Notes: generated from the letters alone by a model not told the origin. A stretch of DNA of 64,000 nucleotides from an uncultured Corynebacterium sp. (GCA_943913645.1 CALTYZ010000005.1:1-64000); one strand, 5' to 3'. Positions 1-14,096 are shown, counted from the stretch's first letter. Translations and numbers: made by a program.

Positions 1-55
1 ACCTGCGACCTCATCGTTATCAGCGATGCGCTCTAACCGACTGAGCTATAGGCCC
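1..55 (-). tRNA. tRNA-Ile (GAT anticodon), 3' end cut by window edge
   Basis: Read on the minus strand, the segment begins GGGCCTATAGCTCAG and continues through a D-loop, an anticodon arm reading CTGATAAC (anticodon GAT) and the variable region into the T-arm, where the window ends. The acceptor 3' strand and most of the T-arm lie outside the window. A tRNA-Ile(GAT) beside the gyrA/DUF3566 pair is the usual arrangement near actinobacterial origins, commonly followed by tRNA-Ala. The second tRNA would lie beyond the edge and was not seen. Confidence 0.93.
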
Positions 56-126
56 CCAACGGACGAGATAGAACATTACCCACGATGGGTGTTTGCGCCA
101 AATCGCCAGGTGGAGCGGGTTCACGG

Positions 127-154
127 AGCAAACGGCGAAGAGGCGCCGTTTGCT
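127..154 (-). terminator. Perfect 11-bp hairpin at the end of the gyrA-DUF3566 unit
   Basis: AGCAAACGGCG (127-137) and CGCCGTTTGCT (144-154) are perfect inverted arms with a 6-nt loop. The hairpin overlaps the stop codon of the DUF3566 gene on the minus strand. No T-run follows in the direction of transcription, so it may act as a factor-assisted terminator or 3'-end stabiliser rather than a classical intrinsic terminator. Confidence 0.55.
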
Positions 155-503
155 ACCGCAGTGCCCCGGGCTGGTTCAAGGTGTAGTCCACTCCGCCAAC
201 CAGGTCCGCAACGGAGTTGTAGATCACAGCCATCAGCGGCGCGATGAGCGCGGTGAAGACCACCCCGAGCAGGCCAAGCAGACCCGCCGCGGAGAGGACG
301 AACGGCATGTCAATGACCTTGTCGCCGCCGACGCCACCAATCAGGGAGTTCATCGATTCGACGACTCCGGCGGCAGACAAACCAAAGTAGAGCAGCACCG
401 CGGCGATCATCCAGGCGATGAACCCGACGAGCGAGATGATGGTGGCTACTTTGAAAACAGAGACCACCCCGATCTCTGTGACGGCGACTTTGCGTGTGGC
501 CAT
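153..503 (-). CDS. DUF3566 domain membrane protein
   Basis: A 116-residue protein with two long hydrophobic segments (about residues 18-41 and 70-97) separated by a short Gly/Val-rich loop, matching the DUF3566 family of small actinobacterial membrane proteins encoded right after gyrA (Rv0007-type). It starts 3 bp after the gyrA stop codon, with GAGGAG spaced 6 nt before the ATG inside the gyrA tail, so it is probably translated from the gyrA message. Family function is not established; the location suggests a house-keeping envelope role. The product call rests on context, size and topology. Confidence 0.85.
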   Translation of the reverse strand: MATRKVAVTEIGVVSVFKVATIISLVGFIAWMIAAVLLYFGLSAAGVVESMNSLIGGVGGDKVIDMPFVLSAAGLLGLLGVVFTALIAPLMAVIYNSVADLVGGVDYTLNQPGALR

Positions 504-506
504 TGA

Positions 507-3251
<2,745 letters not shown>

Positions 3252-3311
3252 AGCGGCCAGTCTAATGACCTTCTGAGCATTGACCGGGACCGACGCTGGT
3301 ATCAAAGTGGT
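3252..3311. promoter_or_regulatory. 60-bp divergent promoter region between gyrA and the toxin-antitoxin-like pair
   Basis: Both flanking genes read outward from this short gap. On the minus strand TAGACT (3264-3259) sits 7 nt before the gyrA ATG. On the plus strand TATCAA (3300-3305) sits 6 nt before the ATG at 3312, and a TTGACC at 3280-3285 is present but only 14 bp from it. Neither gene has a clear Shine-Dalgarno sequence. Leaderless expression in both directions is an inference from spacing only. Confidence 0.4.
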
Positions 3312-3524
3312 ATGGCTATGACATTGAGATTGACGGCAGATGAAGACAAAGCGCTTGTTCTGCTCGCCTCCGCATGGGGTTGCTCAAAACAAGAGGCCGC
3401 ACGCCGAGCAGTGGTTGCCGCAGCGTCACGCTTGCTTGACGACGCCTCCGTCCACGCCCTCGCCCACGACCTCATTCCTGAGTACCGCGCAACCAAGGCA
3501 CGTATCAGGCAGGCACGCCGATGA
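3312..3524 (+). CDS. Small ribbon-helix-helix protein, probable antitoxin
   Basis: A 70-residue protein. Its N-terminus ([18 protein letters not shown]) followed by [12 protein letters not shown] has the beta-strand / helix / turn / helix pattern of CopG/Arc-type ribbon-helix-helix repressors, which in toxin-antitoxin loci bind the promoter and, through their C-terminus, the toxin. The stop overlaps the next start by 4 bp (ATGA), the usual coupling of antitoxin-toxin pairs. Start could be ATG 3312 or ATG 3318. It is divergent from gyrA. The fold assignment is from pattern; the antitoxin role is inferred from the pairing. Confidence 0.6.
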   Translation: MAMTLRLTADEDKALVLLASAWGCSKQEAARRAVVAAASRLLDDASVHALAHDLIPEYRATKARIRQARR

Positions 3525-3793
3525 ACCGCCCACTTTCACCTGAACAACTCTTGGCAATTGCAGACGAGTTTTGCCTTATATATAAGGTCCGGATACGGTC
3601 TTTCTCAGCTTTGGCCGTCTGTGCTGCAGCCCCCGGTGCCCGCATCCATGGGGTACCTGTCTGCGAATCGGTGGTCAAAGCAGGCAAAGCTTTACACCAG
3701 ACGATAAAGTGGGTGAAACCGTTGACTCATGCGAATGCTGAATTTGCGCAGATAGCTGAGGAAATCTACGTACGTTGGGCAAAAGAGTCTTGA
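3521..3793 (+). CDS. Fic/Doc-fold toxin-like protein with degenerate catalytic motif
   Basis: A 90-residue protein. LSPEQLLAIADEF, then a region resembling the VRD..GLLASA..RPQA..G of Doc-type proteins, then KAGKALHQTI, then KPLTHANAEFAQIAEEIY, follows the layout of short actinobacterial Doc toxins. The Fic active-site motif (consensus HPxxDGNKR) aligns to KPLTHANAE: the catalytic His is Lys, the acidic residue is His, and the Gly and the Lys-Arg pair are replaced by Ala and Ala-Glu, while the Asn is kept. If the alignment is right, the AMP/phosphotransferase chemistry of Fic/Doc is lost. It overlaps the RHH gene by 4 bp. It could be an inactivated toxin, a regulator, or an unrelated small protein. 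Confidence 0.5.
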   Translation: MNRPLSPEQLLAIADEFCLIYKVRIRSFSALAVCAAAPGARIHGVPVCESVVKAGKALHQTIKWVKPLTHANAEFAQIAEEIYVRWAKES

Positions 3794-3820
3794 AAAGCTT
3801 CACATTTGCTGTCAGGTGTC

Positions 3821-3836
3821 TATAAACTCCTTCAAT
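3821..3836 (+). promoter_or_regulatory. -10 element (TATAAA) giving a leaderless start
   Basis: TATAAA at 3821-3826 is followed by 10 nt and then the ATG at 3837. There is no Shine-Dalgarno sequence, so transcription would begin at or just before the start codon. No convincing -35 box is visible at the normal distance. Confidence 0.45.
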
Positions 3837-5378
3837 ATGCGTACCCGCCGTCTGCTTTCAGCCACTGTTGCTGCTGCATTACTTGCAGCAGTCGTTGTGG
3901 TGCCTGCATACGCGCGAGCACAAGGGCCAGCCACGCTGGCCGCGCCCGCACACGTTGCTGCACCAGCTGCCGCGTCTGTCAATCTCGCGGCACCAGCTGT
4001 CAGGTGGGGTGCTTCCGCGCGGCTGCGCTGGGCTGCCCCAGCCGACGACGCCCAGGCAGCACCTGGTACTGGCGATAATGGTGCACCGGACACCGCCCTG
4101 CCAACCGCAACACCTCCGCCCCCGACTGCACCCACATCGCTTCCAGATCCGTCGGCCGCCCCCGGCGCAGGCTCGGCTCCAACAACGGGTCCGAGCCCAA
4201 CCGCTGGCGCAAGCACAACCGCAACTCCGACGACGGGAGCAACAGAGTCCGACGCTCCAGGTTCAACCCCCGGAACGCACCCGAGTGAAATCAACAGTGT
4301 CCCTGGAGCTGAAACCGGCTCGCCAGCCTTCCCGCGCAACCCGGACGACTCTGGTCTCGTTGCCACCAGCGAGACCCTCGCCTGGCCCGACCAGACAATC
4401 ATCGCCGGTTCAACCTCCATCCTCAGGCCGAACAACCGCCTCCCAGACGGTGCTCTGATCGCGGCTACCGCCGGCCTGCCCGGGTGGGCTGTGCGCGAAG
4501 ATCAAGCCCGCGGCGAACTCGTCGTCACCGCACCGTCCGACGCTGTGGCTGGCACGATCAACCGGATTGCCGTGCGCGTCATCTTCCCCGATGGTTCAGA
4601 GGCAGATGATCTCGCCCATGTCCAGGTCATCGGCCGTCTCAGCCCTCCTGCCTCCCCCAATGAAGACAGCATCGAGGTCACTGAAGCACACACGACAGAA
4701 GTGGTGTTCGCCGACGTCACTCTCCACCCGGGTGAAAGTGTGGTTGTGATCCCCAAAGGCCTGCCATCTGGAGCGAAGGTATATGTGCCAGAAACCCGCA
4801 GCGGCGGTTTCACCGTTGCCCGAGAAGGTAACACCGGCATCCGGGTCACAGCATCCGCTACCGTCTCGCCGGGCAGCCGCCTGCACGTCAACGCCGGGGT
4901 CCAGTTCACAGACGGTTCAACCAACAACCATCAGTTTGATACCGCAGTTGTGCGCGGCGATGCCCAAGCCGACACAAGCGACATCAACTACACCCCGACC
5001 CATGTGGCCCCTGGCTCCAAGGTGAAAATCGAGCCCCTTGGGGATCTCCCCGAAGATGTGGAATTCTCCGTGGGCATCACTGACAAAGACTGGAAGGTCA
5101 AGGTCAACCGGACCTCCGGCCGTCTGAGCATCCGCGCACCACGCGACGTCGAAGAGGCGACCACCATCCCGGTGATCGCAACGTTTGCAGACGGCTCCAC
5201 AAAGCGCATCAGCGTCGATGTTTACTCCACCCCCACGAACCCGATCAACCCGGTAGTGAAGCTGCCCAGCATGTCCGGCCCCGCCCCGGTGGTCAAGACC
5301 ACGTGGTCGTTCGCGCCGGATTTGTACAGCATCATTGGCGGCGCGCTGCCGGCAGTGCCCTACCCCGCCGCTGCCTAA
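3837..5378 (+). CDS. Secreted protein with Ala/Pro/Thr-rich stalk and three Rib/YPDG-like repeats
   Basis: 513 residues from the ATG at 3837 (MRTRRLLSATVAAALLAAVV). An N-terminal signal peptide ends near AYARAQ, followed by about 120 residues rich in Ala, Pro and Thr (a stalk or linker). Then come three roughly 85-100-residue beta-rich units, each ending in a phrase of the type IFPDGSEADD, QFTDGSTNNH, TFADGSTKRI, characteristic of Rib/YPDG-type immunoglobulin-like repeats of Gram-positive surface proteins. There is no LPXTG sorting signal or C-terminal charged tail, so it is probably released or held non-covalently. Adhesion or envelope binding is a guess from architecture. Confidence 0.7.
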   Translation: MRTRRLLSATVAAALLAAVVVVPAYARAQGPATLAAPAHVAAPAAASVNLAAPAVRWGASARLRWAAPADDAQAAPGTGDNGAPDTALPTATPPPPTAPTSLPDPSAAPGAGSAPTTGPSPTAGASTTATPTTGATESDAPGSTPGTHPSEINSVPGAETGSPAFPRNPDDSGLVATSETLAWPDQTIIAGSTSILRPNNRLPDGALIAATAGLPGWAVREDQARGELVVTAPSDAVAGTINRIAVRVIFPDGSEADDLAHVQVIGRLSPPASPNEDSIEVTEAHTTEVVFADVTLHPGESVVVIPKGLPSGAKVYVPETRSGGFTVAREGNTGIRVTASATVSPGSRLHVNAGVQFTDGSTNNHQFDTAVVRGDAQADTSDINYTPTHVAPGSKVKIEPLGDLPEDVEFSVGITDKDWKVKVNRTSGRLSIRAPRDVEEATTIPVIATFADGSTKRISVDVYSTPTNPINPVVKLPSMSGPAPVVKTTWSFAPDLYSIIGGALPAVPYPAAA

Positions 5379-5467
5379 GCGACCAACTAGCCCAGGGTTA
5401 CAGATCCGAGGTCAACGCTGCTTTCTCAGCGTGGGTTTTCCCACACCCGCGTCGTCTTGGGCTAGTG

Positions 5468-5491
5468 CTCACACCCACGCTCACACCCACG
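5468..5491. repeat. Tandem 12-bp repeat (CTCACACCCACG x2)
   Basis: Two perfect adjacent copies lie in the 197-bp gap between the Rib-like gene and the next secreted gene. Apart from a weak 5-bp GTGGG/CCCAC hairpin at 5431-5444, nothing else stands out in the gap. Confidence 0.5.
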
Positions 5492-5575
5492 GCTGAAAAG
5501 ACGCTCAATCATCTGCATTAAGCTTGATATCTCGATTCCCATCGTGGAAAGCCCCTCTCGCGGAAAGGTTGACAG

Positions 5576-5923
5576 ATGAAGAAATGTCTAGCCCCCACCC
5601 TCGCCGCAGTCCTGGCGTTATCAGCAGCACTCCCGCTAGCTACGCCCGCCGCGGCGCAACCAGCTCCTGTTGCCAACCACCCACCCGTGCCAGCGCCCCC
5701 AGCCCTGGGCAGCGCCTATACCGGATCTGCGCCGTTGTCGCTGGTGCTTGCAGGGTTAGCGGGCTGGGCAACTGCGAAGTTGGCTGTTGATAATGTGCCG
5801 GCATTGCGCACTGCAGTCGATGACGCCGCGGCTGCTGCTGGCATGAGCCACCTGCCGGGGTTGTCCCCACAAACGCGCGGTTGGGATTTCAACCTGCAGC
5901 GTCTTGCCTCCTACCTGCCCTAA
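5576..5923 (+). CDS. Small secreted protein of unknown function
   Basis: 115 residues with a clear signal peptide (MKKCLAPTLAAVLALSAALP, cleavage near AAA-QPA), a Pro-rich spacer, one hydrophobic segment (PLSLVLAGLAGWATAKLAV, about residues 53-71) and a short C-terminal part. GGAAAGG lies 9 nt upstream of the ATG. No family recognised. Its plan (signal peptide, short linker, one hydrophobic helix) resembles the two small exported proteins at 35.3 and 36.0 kb, although sequence similarity is not obvious. An envelope-associated role is inferred. Confidence 0.6.
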   Translation: MKKCLAPTLAAVLALSAALPLATPAAAQPAPVANHPPVPAPPALGSAYTGSAPLSLVLAGLAGWATAKLAVDNVPALRTAVDDAAAAAGMSHLPGLSPQTRGWDFNLQRLASYLP

Positions 5924-5980
5924 CTCTGCCCGGCAGCCCGTTTCTTGCCGAAATCTTTTCCAGACATGTGTCCAACACCG

Positions 5981-5993
5981 TATACTCGTGAGA
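5981..5993 (+). promoter_or_regulatory. -10 element (TATACT) for a leaderless message
   Basis: TATACT at 5981-5986 lies 7 nt before the ATG at 5994, which has no Shine-Dalgarno sequence in front of it. This places the predicted transcription start on the start codon. Confidence 0.55.
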
Positions 5994-6479
5994 ATGACTG
6001 ACCTAAGCAAGCTTTTGGGCGACGCTGTTCGCCCCAACCTAGTCAACGATCTGTCCGGTCTCGTTGAGCTCACGGCAGGCAACCAGTCGGGTCTCACTGG
6101 TATGGCAATCAAGTCTGCTCTCGCAGCAGGCAAGAAGGCTGACGCAGACGCAGTGACCAAAGGCATTACCCGCTTCCTGCCGTTGCTCATTGAGGCACTC
6201 CAGCCGTTCTGGGAGCGCTACACCGCCTCCCAAAACTCCTCGGAGGCCGCCCCCGAAGCTGGCGAAGCTGGCGAAGCTACGAACACCAACGGTTTCGGTA
6301 ACTTCCTGAACAGCCGCGAAGGCGATGTTGTTGAAGCCCTGCTCAACGCTGCTGACAAGTCCACCGATGAGATGCCAACCGCAGTGCAGAAGGCATACTC
6401 CTCCGTGCGCGGCAAGGCGGGCAAGATTGTTGGGCCGGCTCTGCCTGATCTCGGCACCATCATCGAGCGCTACGTCTAA
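5994..6479 (+). CDS. DUF6918-like cytoplasmic protein
   Basis: 161 residues from the ATG at 5994 (MTDLSKLLGDAVRPNLVNDL). No signal peptide or membrane segment; mostly helical. It has an Ala/Glu/Gly spacer (PEAGEAGEATNT) produced by a short repeat GAAGCTGGC in the DNA, and a C-terminal half (REGDVVEALLNAADKS... LPDLGTIIERYV) of further helices. It resembles the DUF6918 family of small corynebacterial proteins, for which no function is established. It converges on gyrB with a shared terminator between them. The ATG choice is supported by the TATACT box 7 nt upstream. Confidence 0.65.
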   Translation: MTDLSKLLGDAVRPNLVNDLSGLVELTAGNQSGLTGMAIKSALAAGKKADADAVTKGITRFLPLLIEALQPFWERYTASQNSSEAAPEAGEAGEATNTNGFGNFLNSREGDVVEALLNAADKSTDEMPTAVQKAYSSVRGKAGKIVGPALPDLGTIIERYV

Positions 6480-6517
6480 GCAGTCTCAGCGCGTGACGCG
6501 CTAGATTCTCACAAGCG

Positions 6518-6548
6518 AAATGCCCCGGCAAAACCTGCCGGGGCATTT
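6518..6548. terminator. Bidirectional terminator between the DUF6918-like gene and gyrB
   Basis: AAATGCCCCGGCA (6518-6530) and TGCCGGGGCATTT (6536-6548) form a 13-bp perfect stem with a 5-nt loop, flanked by A on the left and T on the right. It can serve the plus-strand DUF6918-like gene and the minus-strand gyrB. Confidence 0.9.
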
Positions 6549-6571
6549 TCATGCTCAAACTACCTCAAGGT

Positions 6572-8710
<2,139 letters not shown>

Positions 8711-8811
8711 CTATCACGTGTAGCACTTGCTCGCGTCTAAAGGGTGTTTTCGGGCCGATTTCAGCGTTGTGGATAGTTGTATGAAACTTTTTAGCCCGGA
8801 CCGTTTCAGTC

Positions 8812-9423
8812 CTAGCCGTAGGTATCGCGCGGGCCACGACCAGGCACATGCAACGGACCTTTGCGCCAAGACTTCACTTTCGGACCCGAAATATGCAGAC
8901 GGGTGATCACATCAGGCCCGAGTTTGTCCGTGATTGCTTGCAGCACCGTCGGTTGCATGTGTCTCAACTGCGAGGCCCAGGCGGTGTTGTCGCATTCAAC
9001 ATACACCTCACCTGCGCTAATTGCAGACACCGTCGTGTGTTGTGCGATTTTCGGACCCACCAGCCCGCTCCAGTTGCCCATCACCCACCCGTAGGCCATG
9101 TTCTCTGCCCAATCGCGCCGCTGAATCTCCTTGCCCAGCAGTGCGCCAAAGGAGCTGACCCGATAACCACGCGGAATTGCCCGCCCATCAAGTCCTGTCG
9201 GTTGGCCACGGCGTGTGCGGCGCGGCTGTGGCGGGTGCAGGTTGGCGTCGACAAGCGAAAGCCCCGGTACTCGCGCCGCAGCGGGTGGAGAAAGCAAAGC
9301 TTTCCCCCGGCTGCGACGCGGCACCGCAGTCTCACCTTGGTGCGATAAATCCGGCACCGGACCACCGCGGCGACGTGCCATCTCACGCACCGTGGCAAAC
9401 GTGTCACTGACCAGATCGCTCAA
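8812..9423 (-). CDS. dciA: DciA/DUF721-family helicase-associated protein
   Basis: 203 residues. The C-terminal ~100 residues ([20 protein letters not shown] to [18 protein letters not shown]) are the DUF721 domain, found in DciA, the ancestral bacterial loader/operator of the replicative helicase DnaB. The N-terminal half is basic and low-complexity, as in actinobacterial members. The start overlaps the end of recF by 20 bp, implying translational coupling in a dnaN-recF-dciA unit. Its place between recF and gyrB is the standard actinobacterial position. Confidence 0.9.
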   Translation of the reverse strand: MSDLVSDTFATVREMARRRGGPVPDLSHQGETAVPRRSRGKALLSPPAAARVPGLSLVDANLHPPQPRRTRRGQPTGLDGRAIPRGYRVSSFGALLGKEIQRRDWAENMAYGWVMGNWSGLVGPKIAQHTTVSAISAGEVYVECDNTAWASQLRHMQPTVLQAITDKLGPDVITRLHISGPKVKSWRKGPLHVPGRGPRDTYG

Positions 9424-10588
9424 TGGAACTCACCGCCTCCTGCATCGTGACCGTGTAGCGCGCGGACACCGCCTCATCGAGGTTCGCCGGCAAATCATCA
9501 CCGACCGCGGCGGTAATCAGCACTTGTTCCGCACCCTGCGCAACACCAACGAGGCGCTCCCGGCGCTTCGCGTCAAGCTCAGCAAACACATCATCAAGAA
9601 TAAGCACCGGATCTGTGCCTTCGGCAGCCAACAACTGGTACTGCGCCAAATGCAACGCGAGCGCGTACGACCAGGTCTCACCGTGGGAAGCGTAGCCCTT
9701 CGCAGGAGTTTCCCCGAGCATAAGCACAAGATCATCGCGGTGCGGGCCGATCAGTGTCGTGCCCCGATCGATTTCTTCCTTGCGGTATTTACCCAGCTCA
9801 TTGAGCATCGCCGCAGCGTAGATATCCGCATCCGGCGCGCCCTCACCGGCAAGGGCGCGCACCGCCTCATCGAGCGTGGATTTCATGTACACCGACGCCG
9901 CGCGCGACTCGGGCGCTACCGCCGCGTAGGCTTCCGTGATCCTCGGTGCCAACTCGCCGACAAGCTGCATGCGACCGGCAAGCAACACACTGCCAGCGGC
10001 AGCTAATTGCTCATCCCAGGCATCGAGTGTGCTCAACGCGCTAGCACCCGCCTCGTCGGTGTATCCGCGGCGCAATGCCATCGCAGATGTTCGCAGCAAT
10101 GCGTTGCGTTGCCGCAGCACCCGGTCATATTCAGCGCGTGCTGCCCCGAAGCGGCGGCTGCGCATCGCGGCAAGATCATCAAGAAAGCGGCGGCGTTCAG
10201 CCGGCTCACCGCCGACAAGGCGCAAATCTTCCGGACAAAACATGACTGCTCGCAACACCCCAAGCAGCTCGCGCGGCGACTTCAGCCGTGTGCGGTTGAT
10301 CTGTGCCTGATTCGCCCCACTCGATTGCAAAAGCAGATGCGTTGTCAGTTCGCGCCCCGCGTTGACTGTCGTTGCAGAGATTCGAGCATTGCTTGTCGAC
10401 GCCCTGATTAACGGCCCGTCCTTCGAGACACGGTGACTGCGCAGTGCAGAGGTGTAAAACACTGCCTCGACAATATTGGTTTTGCCGTGCCCATTGCGCC
10501 CTGAAAACACGGTCACACCAGGATCAAGTTCGAGGTGCAACTGCGGCCACGAGCGAAAATCCCGCAGGTCAAGTTCTTTGACAAACAC
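9404..10588 (-). CDS. recF: DNA replication and repair protein RecF
   Basis: 394 residues from GTG 10588 ([14 protein letters not shown]), 4 nt after the dnaN stop. SMC-like ATPase that helps load RecA at gaps. Walker A GRNGHGKT, a signature region near FCPEDLRLV, Walker [12 protein letters not shown]. The frame extends upstream to 10660, but that would run about 70 nt into dnaN and add a Cys-rich, unconserved N-terminus, so the GTG is preferred. It overlaps dciA at its 3' end. Confidence 0.95.
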   Translation of the reverse strand: MFVKELDLRDFRSWPQLHLELDPGVTVFSGRNGHGKTNIVEAVFYTSALRSHRVSKDGPLIRASTSNARISATTVNAGRELTTHLLLQSSGANQAQINRTRLKSPRELLGVLRAVMFCPEDLRLVGGEPAERRRFLDDLAAMRSRRFGAARAEYDRVLRQRNALLRTSAMALRRGYTDEAGASALSTLDAWDEQLAAAGSVLLAGRMQLVGELAPRITEAYAAVAPESRAASVYMKSTLDEAVRALAGEGAPDADIYAAAMLNELGKYRKEEIDRGTTLIGPHRDDLVLMLGETPAKGYASHGETWSYALALHLAQYQLLAAEGTDPVLILDDVFAELDAKRRERLVGVAQGAEQVLITAAVGDDLPANLDEAVSARYTVTMQEAVSSIERSGQ

Positions 10589-10592
10589 CGGG

Positions 10593-11792
10593 TTATCCCG
10601 GCAGGCGCACTGGCATAAGCAGGTAGGTGAAGTGCGTTTGCGGGGTGGGAAAAGTCCCATCTGCTGCGGCTTCCGGCAATTCTTCCGGCTCGGGAATTAA
10701 AATCGCCGGCCGTGAGGCTTCAGTGAACCCGAACATTGCGCGATCAGTGCCGATCACGGCTAGGCCGTCGCGCAAATAGCCCGCATTGAACGCGATCAAA
10801 AGCTCCTCTGTGCCGCTAAATGCCGCCGGCAGCGTCTCCTGGGCCTCACCTGAGTCAGCCCCAGATGCGTGCAGTGCCAGCTCACCATGACGAAACTCGA
10901 GGCGAATTTGCGCATTCCGGTCAGCGACAAGCGAGACGCGTCGAATCGATTCTAAAAGTGGGGCGACCTCGACTGTGGCAATGGAGGTGTGCGATTTCGG
11001 CAGCAACGGTGCCACATTAGGAAAATCAGCGTCGAGCAGGCGCGTTGTGGTCTCACGGTTGCCGGTGTGCAGACCGAACAGCCCTTCGCCGCCGATATTG
11101 CCCGCCGCTCCGATAGCAATCTCTACTGGCTCATCGATACTGGTGTCTAAGGTTCGGGCGCTATCAAGCAGCGTTTTGGCTGGAATCAGCAGCTTCGCTT
11201 CTACATCTTGTGCGACTGGTTCCCACTCTAGTGAGCGCAACGCCAACCGGAACCGGTCCGTGGCCGTAAGTTGCAGCCGCTCGCCTTGAATCTCCATGTG
11301 GATACCCGTGAGCATCGGCAGGGTGTCGTCGCGGCCTGCTGCTGCGGCTACTTGGGTGATGGCGCCGTTGAGGGCGGCCGGTGAGATCTTTCCTGTGACT
11401 TCCGGTAACTGGGGCAGCTGCGGATAGTCATCCAGTGACATCAGTGGCAGCTCAAAGCGTGCGGATCCACCGTGCAATTGCAGTTTGGTGTTGTCGGTTG
11501 TCACCTCAACTGGCTTATTCGGCATGTTGGACACAATGTCGGCGAGGAGTTTACCGGCGACGGCAATGCGTCCCGGCTGGTCAACTTCTGCACCGATGCG
11601 TACCCGGTTGGAAACTTCATAGTCGAATCCCGCGAGCTCAAGGCCTGCATCATCGGCGGTAATCACCACGGCGCGCAGGATCGGTTGCGTGTTTTTGGTG
11701 GGCAAACTCCGGGCTACCCATGCGACCGCGTCCGACAGGTCTTCTTTGTGGACGCGAAATGACACGGCGTTGTCAAGGTTGCCTTCTCCCAT
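10593..11792 (-). CDS. dnaN: DNA polymerase III beta subunit (sliding clamp)
   Basis: 399 residues, the usual clamp length, with three repeated clamp domains (N-terminal [20 protein letters not shown], central [24 protein letters not shown]-terminal ending LLMPVRLPG). The C-terminal M-P-x-R-x motif is typical. AGAGGGAG lies about 12 nt before the ATG. It encodes the ring that tethers polymerase III and other partners to DNA. It is separated from dnaA by an unusually long gap containing DnaA boxes. Confidence 0.97.
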   Translation of the reverse strand: MGEGNLDNAVSFRVHKEDLSDAVAWVARSLPTKNTQPILRAVVITADDAGLELAGFDYEVSNRVRIGAEVDQPGRIAVAGKLLADIVSNMPNKPVEVTTDNTKLQLHGGSARFELPLMSLDDYPQLPQLPEVTGKISPAALNGAITQVAAAAGRDDTLPMLTGIHMEIQGERLQLTATDRFRLALRSLEWEPVAQDVEAKLLIPAKTLLDSARTLDTSIDEPVEIAIGAAGNIGGEGLFGLHTGNRETTTRLLDADFPNVAPLLPKSHTSIATVEVAPLLESIRRVSLVADRNAQIRLEFRHGELALHASGADSGEAQETLPAAFSGTEELLIAFNAGYLRDGLAVIGTDRAMFGFTEASRPAILIPEPEELPEAAADGTFPTPQTHFTYLLMPVRLPG

Positions 11793-12061
11793 GGCGCGCT
11801 GTGCTCCCTCTGATTGCTCGGCTCAACCGCTTTCACTTTAGGCGGGCGGGCGGGATTTTTCATAAAGCTGCGCGCACCTCTTTGCCGGTGTGCTTTGCGG
11901 CGGGCGTCATCGTGTCGGTCCCGTGCGGCAGTTGTGCACACCTCCTCTTTCTACTGGTTAATGTAAGAAAAAGAGTTGGTAACAATAGTAGGCACTGTGC
12001 AATCTGTGAATTATTGACAGTTTCCAATGGTCGCAACAGGGTTTCGTGGTGTGAGATCCAG

Positions 12062-12101
12062 TGTGGATAACGTGTGGGTAACTCGCTTGGCTTGTGGATA
12101 G
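12062..12101. other. DnaA box cluster (three boxes)
   Basis: TGTGGATAA (12062-12070, perfect), TGTGGGTAA (12073-12081, one mismatch) and TGTGGATAG (12093-12101, one mismatch), all in the same orientation and spaced 11 and 20 bp apart. Confidence 0.85.
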
Positions 12102-12251
12102 TTTTTTGCGCTGTCGTGTACTCCACAGATTGAAGCTAGTAGTCCACGTTTTCTTCACATGAATTGGCGGAGTTGTCCCCAAGGAGAATTGCTTGTGAAG
12201 TTTATGCCATGTGAGGCATATCATATAGTTACACCGGCGTAATTACACAAC

Positions 12252-12260
12252 TGTGGATAA
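12252..12260. other. DnaA box
   Basis: A perfect TGTGGATAA, followed 2 bp later by the weaker TGTGGAGAG. It lies between the three-box cluster and the end of dnaA. Confidence 0.8.
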
Positions 12261-12431
12261 CTCTGTGGAGAGATCGGTTCCTAGTTTGATCTGCGTTGAT
12301 ACGTGCTTAATTGAACGATAAGTAACCGGGACTAAAAAATAATGAGTTGCTTATATATGGTCTCGGTGTGGGGGAATGCGTCCCGGAATGCAGCAGCGCG
12401 CATCGCTTCGCGCGGCAGGCAACTCTCGCGT

Positions 12432-14096
12432 CTACCGGCTGCGCGCGCGGTTTTTGACCAGCTGCGTCAATTCTTGGATCTCGTCATATGTCCCGCGGTT
12501 TTCTGTCATTTCTTTGCGGATTTTGCGGTCCGCGTACATCACCGTGGTGTGGTCTTTACCGCCGAACTCATCGCCAATCTTTGGCAATGACAAATCAGTC
12601 AACTCGCGGCACAAATACATCGCAATTTGGCGCGCGTGCGCGACGTTGCGGGTTTTGCCTGCACCAGTGAGCTGATCCATAGAGACCTGGAAGTACTCGG
12701 CAGCCGCCTCTTTGATCGTGGCGGCAGTGATATTGACATCGCCTTCATCGGGCAAAATATCGCGCAGCGCTACTTGAGCGACTTCCATCGTGATCGGCTC
12801 GTTGATCAGCGACGAGTAGGCAGAAACCCTGATCAATGCCCCCTCAAGCTCACGAATGGAGGATTCGAACTGGGAGGCAATGAGTTCAAGCACACTATGG
12901 CTGACCTGTGTCCCATCGGCCTCTGCTTTTTTCAGCAAAATCGCGATCCGCGTCTCCAGATCTGGCGGCTGCACGTCAGTGATCAAACCGCCCTCAAAAC
13001 GGGTCCGCAGTCGGTCTTCCAAGGTGGTCAATTGCTTCGGAGGCCGGTCAGAGGACAAAATGATCTGCTTGTTTTGCTGATGCAGCGCGTTGAAGGTGTG
13101 AAAGAACTCTTCCTGGGTTCCTTCTTTGCCTTCGAGGAACTGGATGTCATCCACCATCAAAATATCGAGGTGGCGATACCGCCGCTTGAAGGATTCCTGC
13201 CGGTCATCGCGCACGGAATTGATGTAATCGTTTGTGAACTCCTCGGAGGAGACATACTTGATGCGCAAACTCGGCTGCAGTACCTGCGCGTAATTGCCGG
13301 CTGCGTGGAGCAAGTGTGTCTTGCCCAGCCCTGATCCACCCCAGATGAACAAAGGGTTGTAGGCACGCGCCGGATTTTCTGCCACCGCTACGGCAGCGCC
13401 GTTAGCGAAGCGATTCGATGACCCGATCACGAAGTTTTCAAATGTGTATTTCGGGTTCAGACTGGCTTCGCGGTCCGGGTCATGTGCTGGCTTTTCACGC
13501 GGGATCCGCTGGGGCACCGTTGGATGCGCGCCACTTTGATGTGGAGAGCTGTTCTGGGTGCTCGATTGAGCATCAAGTTGGCGCGCATGCATTTCCGCGA
13601 GTTCATCCAGACCCATTGGGATTTGCTCGCGCGGCGTTGTACCCCAGTCTTGTGAGGTAGGCAGCGGCTGGGTAGTTCCAGGTGCAACCTCGGGAGCAGC
13701 TGATGCGGAAGTTGGCTGGGTGTGGGTAGGCATGGCTGCTTCGGACGGCATTTCCGGAGCGTGCGCGTTCGCTGCCGGCGGCGGAGCCGCGTGTGAGTCG
13801 GGTGTCTGCAGCGGTTCGGTCGCAATTGAGACCGCCAATGTGCATGGCACGCCGAGATAGGACTGCAAAAGCGTCGTGATGTGTTGTGCTAGTGACTCCT
13901 CCACCACGCTTTTTGCGGCTGCGTGCGGAGCCGACAAGATGGCGTAGCCGTTGACGAAAATCACGGGTTTGACCAGTTGAAGATAGGCACGTTGCTGATG
14001 TGTCAGCGTGGGCACGGATGAATTCGGCCGCTCTGAAAGTTGCAGCAAGTCAGAGACAACATCGCGCCAAATTGCTTCCAGCTGCGCGTCGACCAC
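12432..14096 (-). CDS. dnaA: Chromosomal replication initiator DnaA
   Basis: 554 residues from the GTG at 14096, with GGAAGGA about 9 nt upstream. Domain I (interaction), about residues 1-90; a long Pro/Gln/Thr/Ala-rich domain II, about 90-215; AAA+ domain III beginning [15 protein letters not shown], with Walker A GGSGLGKT and Walker [11 protein letters not shown]; domain IV with the DnaA-box-binding signature [14 protein letters not shown]. It binds the DnaA boxes on both sides of the gene and unwinds oriC. The boxes upstream of it suggest autorepression. Confidence 0.98.
   Translation of the reverse strand: MVDAQLEAIWRDVVSDLLQLSERPNSSVPTLTHQQRAYLQLVKPVIFVNGYAILSAPHAAAKSVVEESLAQHITTLLQSYLGVPCTLAVSIATEPLQTPDSHAAPPPAANAHAPEMPSEAAMPTHTQPTSASAAPEVAPGTTQPLPTSQDWGTTPREQIPMGLDELAEMHARQLDAQSSTQNSSPHQSGAHPTVPQRIPREKPAHDPDREASLNPKYTFENFVIGSSNRFANGAAVAVAENPARAYNPLFIWGGSGLGKTHLLHAAGNYAQVLQPSLRIKYVSSEEFTNDYINSVRDDRQESFKRRYRHLDILMVDDIQFLEGKEGTQEEFFHTFNALHQQNKQIILSSDRPPKQLTTLEDRLRTRFEGGLITDVQPPDLETRIAILLKKAEADGTQVSHSVLELIASQFESSIRELEGALIRVSAYSSLINEPITMEVAQVALRDILPDEGDVNITAATIKEAAAEYFQVSMDQLTGAGKTRNVAHARQIAMYLCRELTDLSLPKIGDEFGGKDHTTVMYADRKIRKEMTENRGTYDEIQELTQLVKNRARSR

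Larger units (their letters stand above)
11793..12431. other. dnaN-dnaA intergenic region with DnaA boxes (part of oriC)
   Basis: 639 bp without a supportable gene, AT-richer than its surroundings. It contains two perfect DnaA boxes (TGTGGATAA at 12062-12070 and 12252-12260) plus two one-mismatch boxes (12073-12081, 12093-12101) and AT-rich stretches near 11960-12000 and 12300-12360 that could be unwinding elements. Short frames here show no family resemblance. Together with the dnaA-rpmH gap it is the origin candidate; genes on either side point away from this area. Confidence 0.75.

Noticed and set aside
11714..12224. Small minus-strand frames in the dnaN-dnaA gap
   Set aside because: They cross DnaA boxes and have no recognisable product; the gap is better explained as origin DNA.
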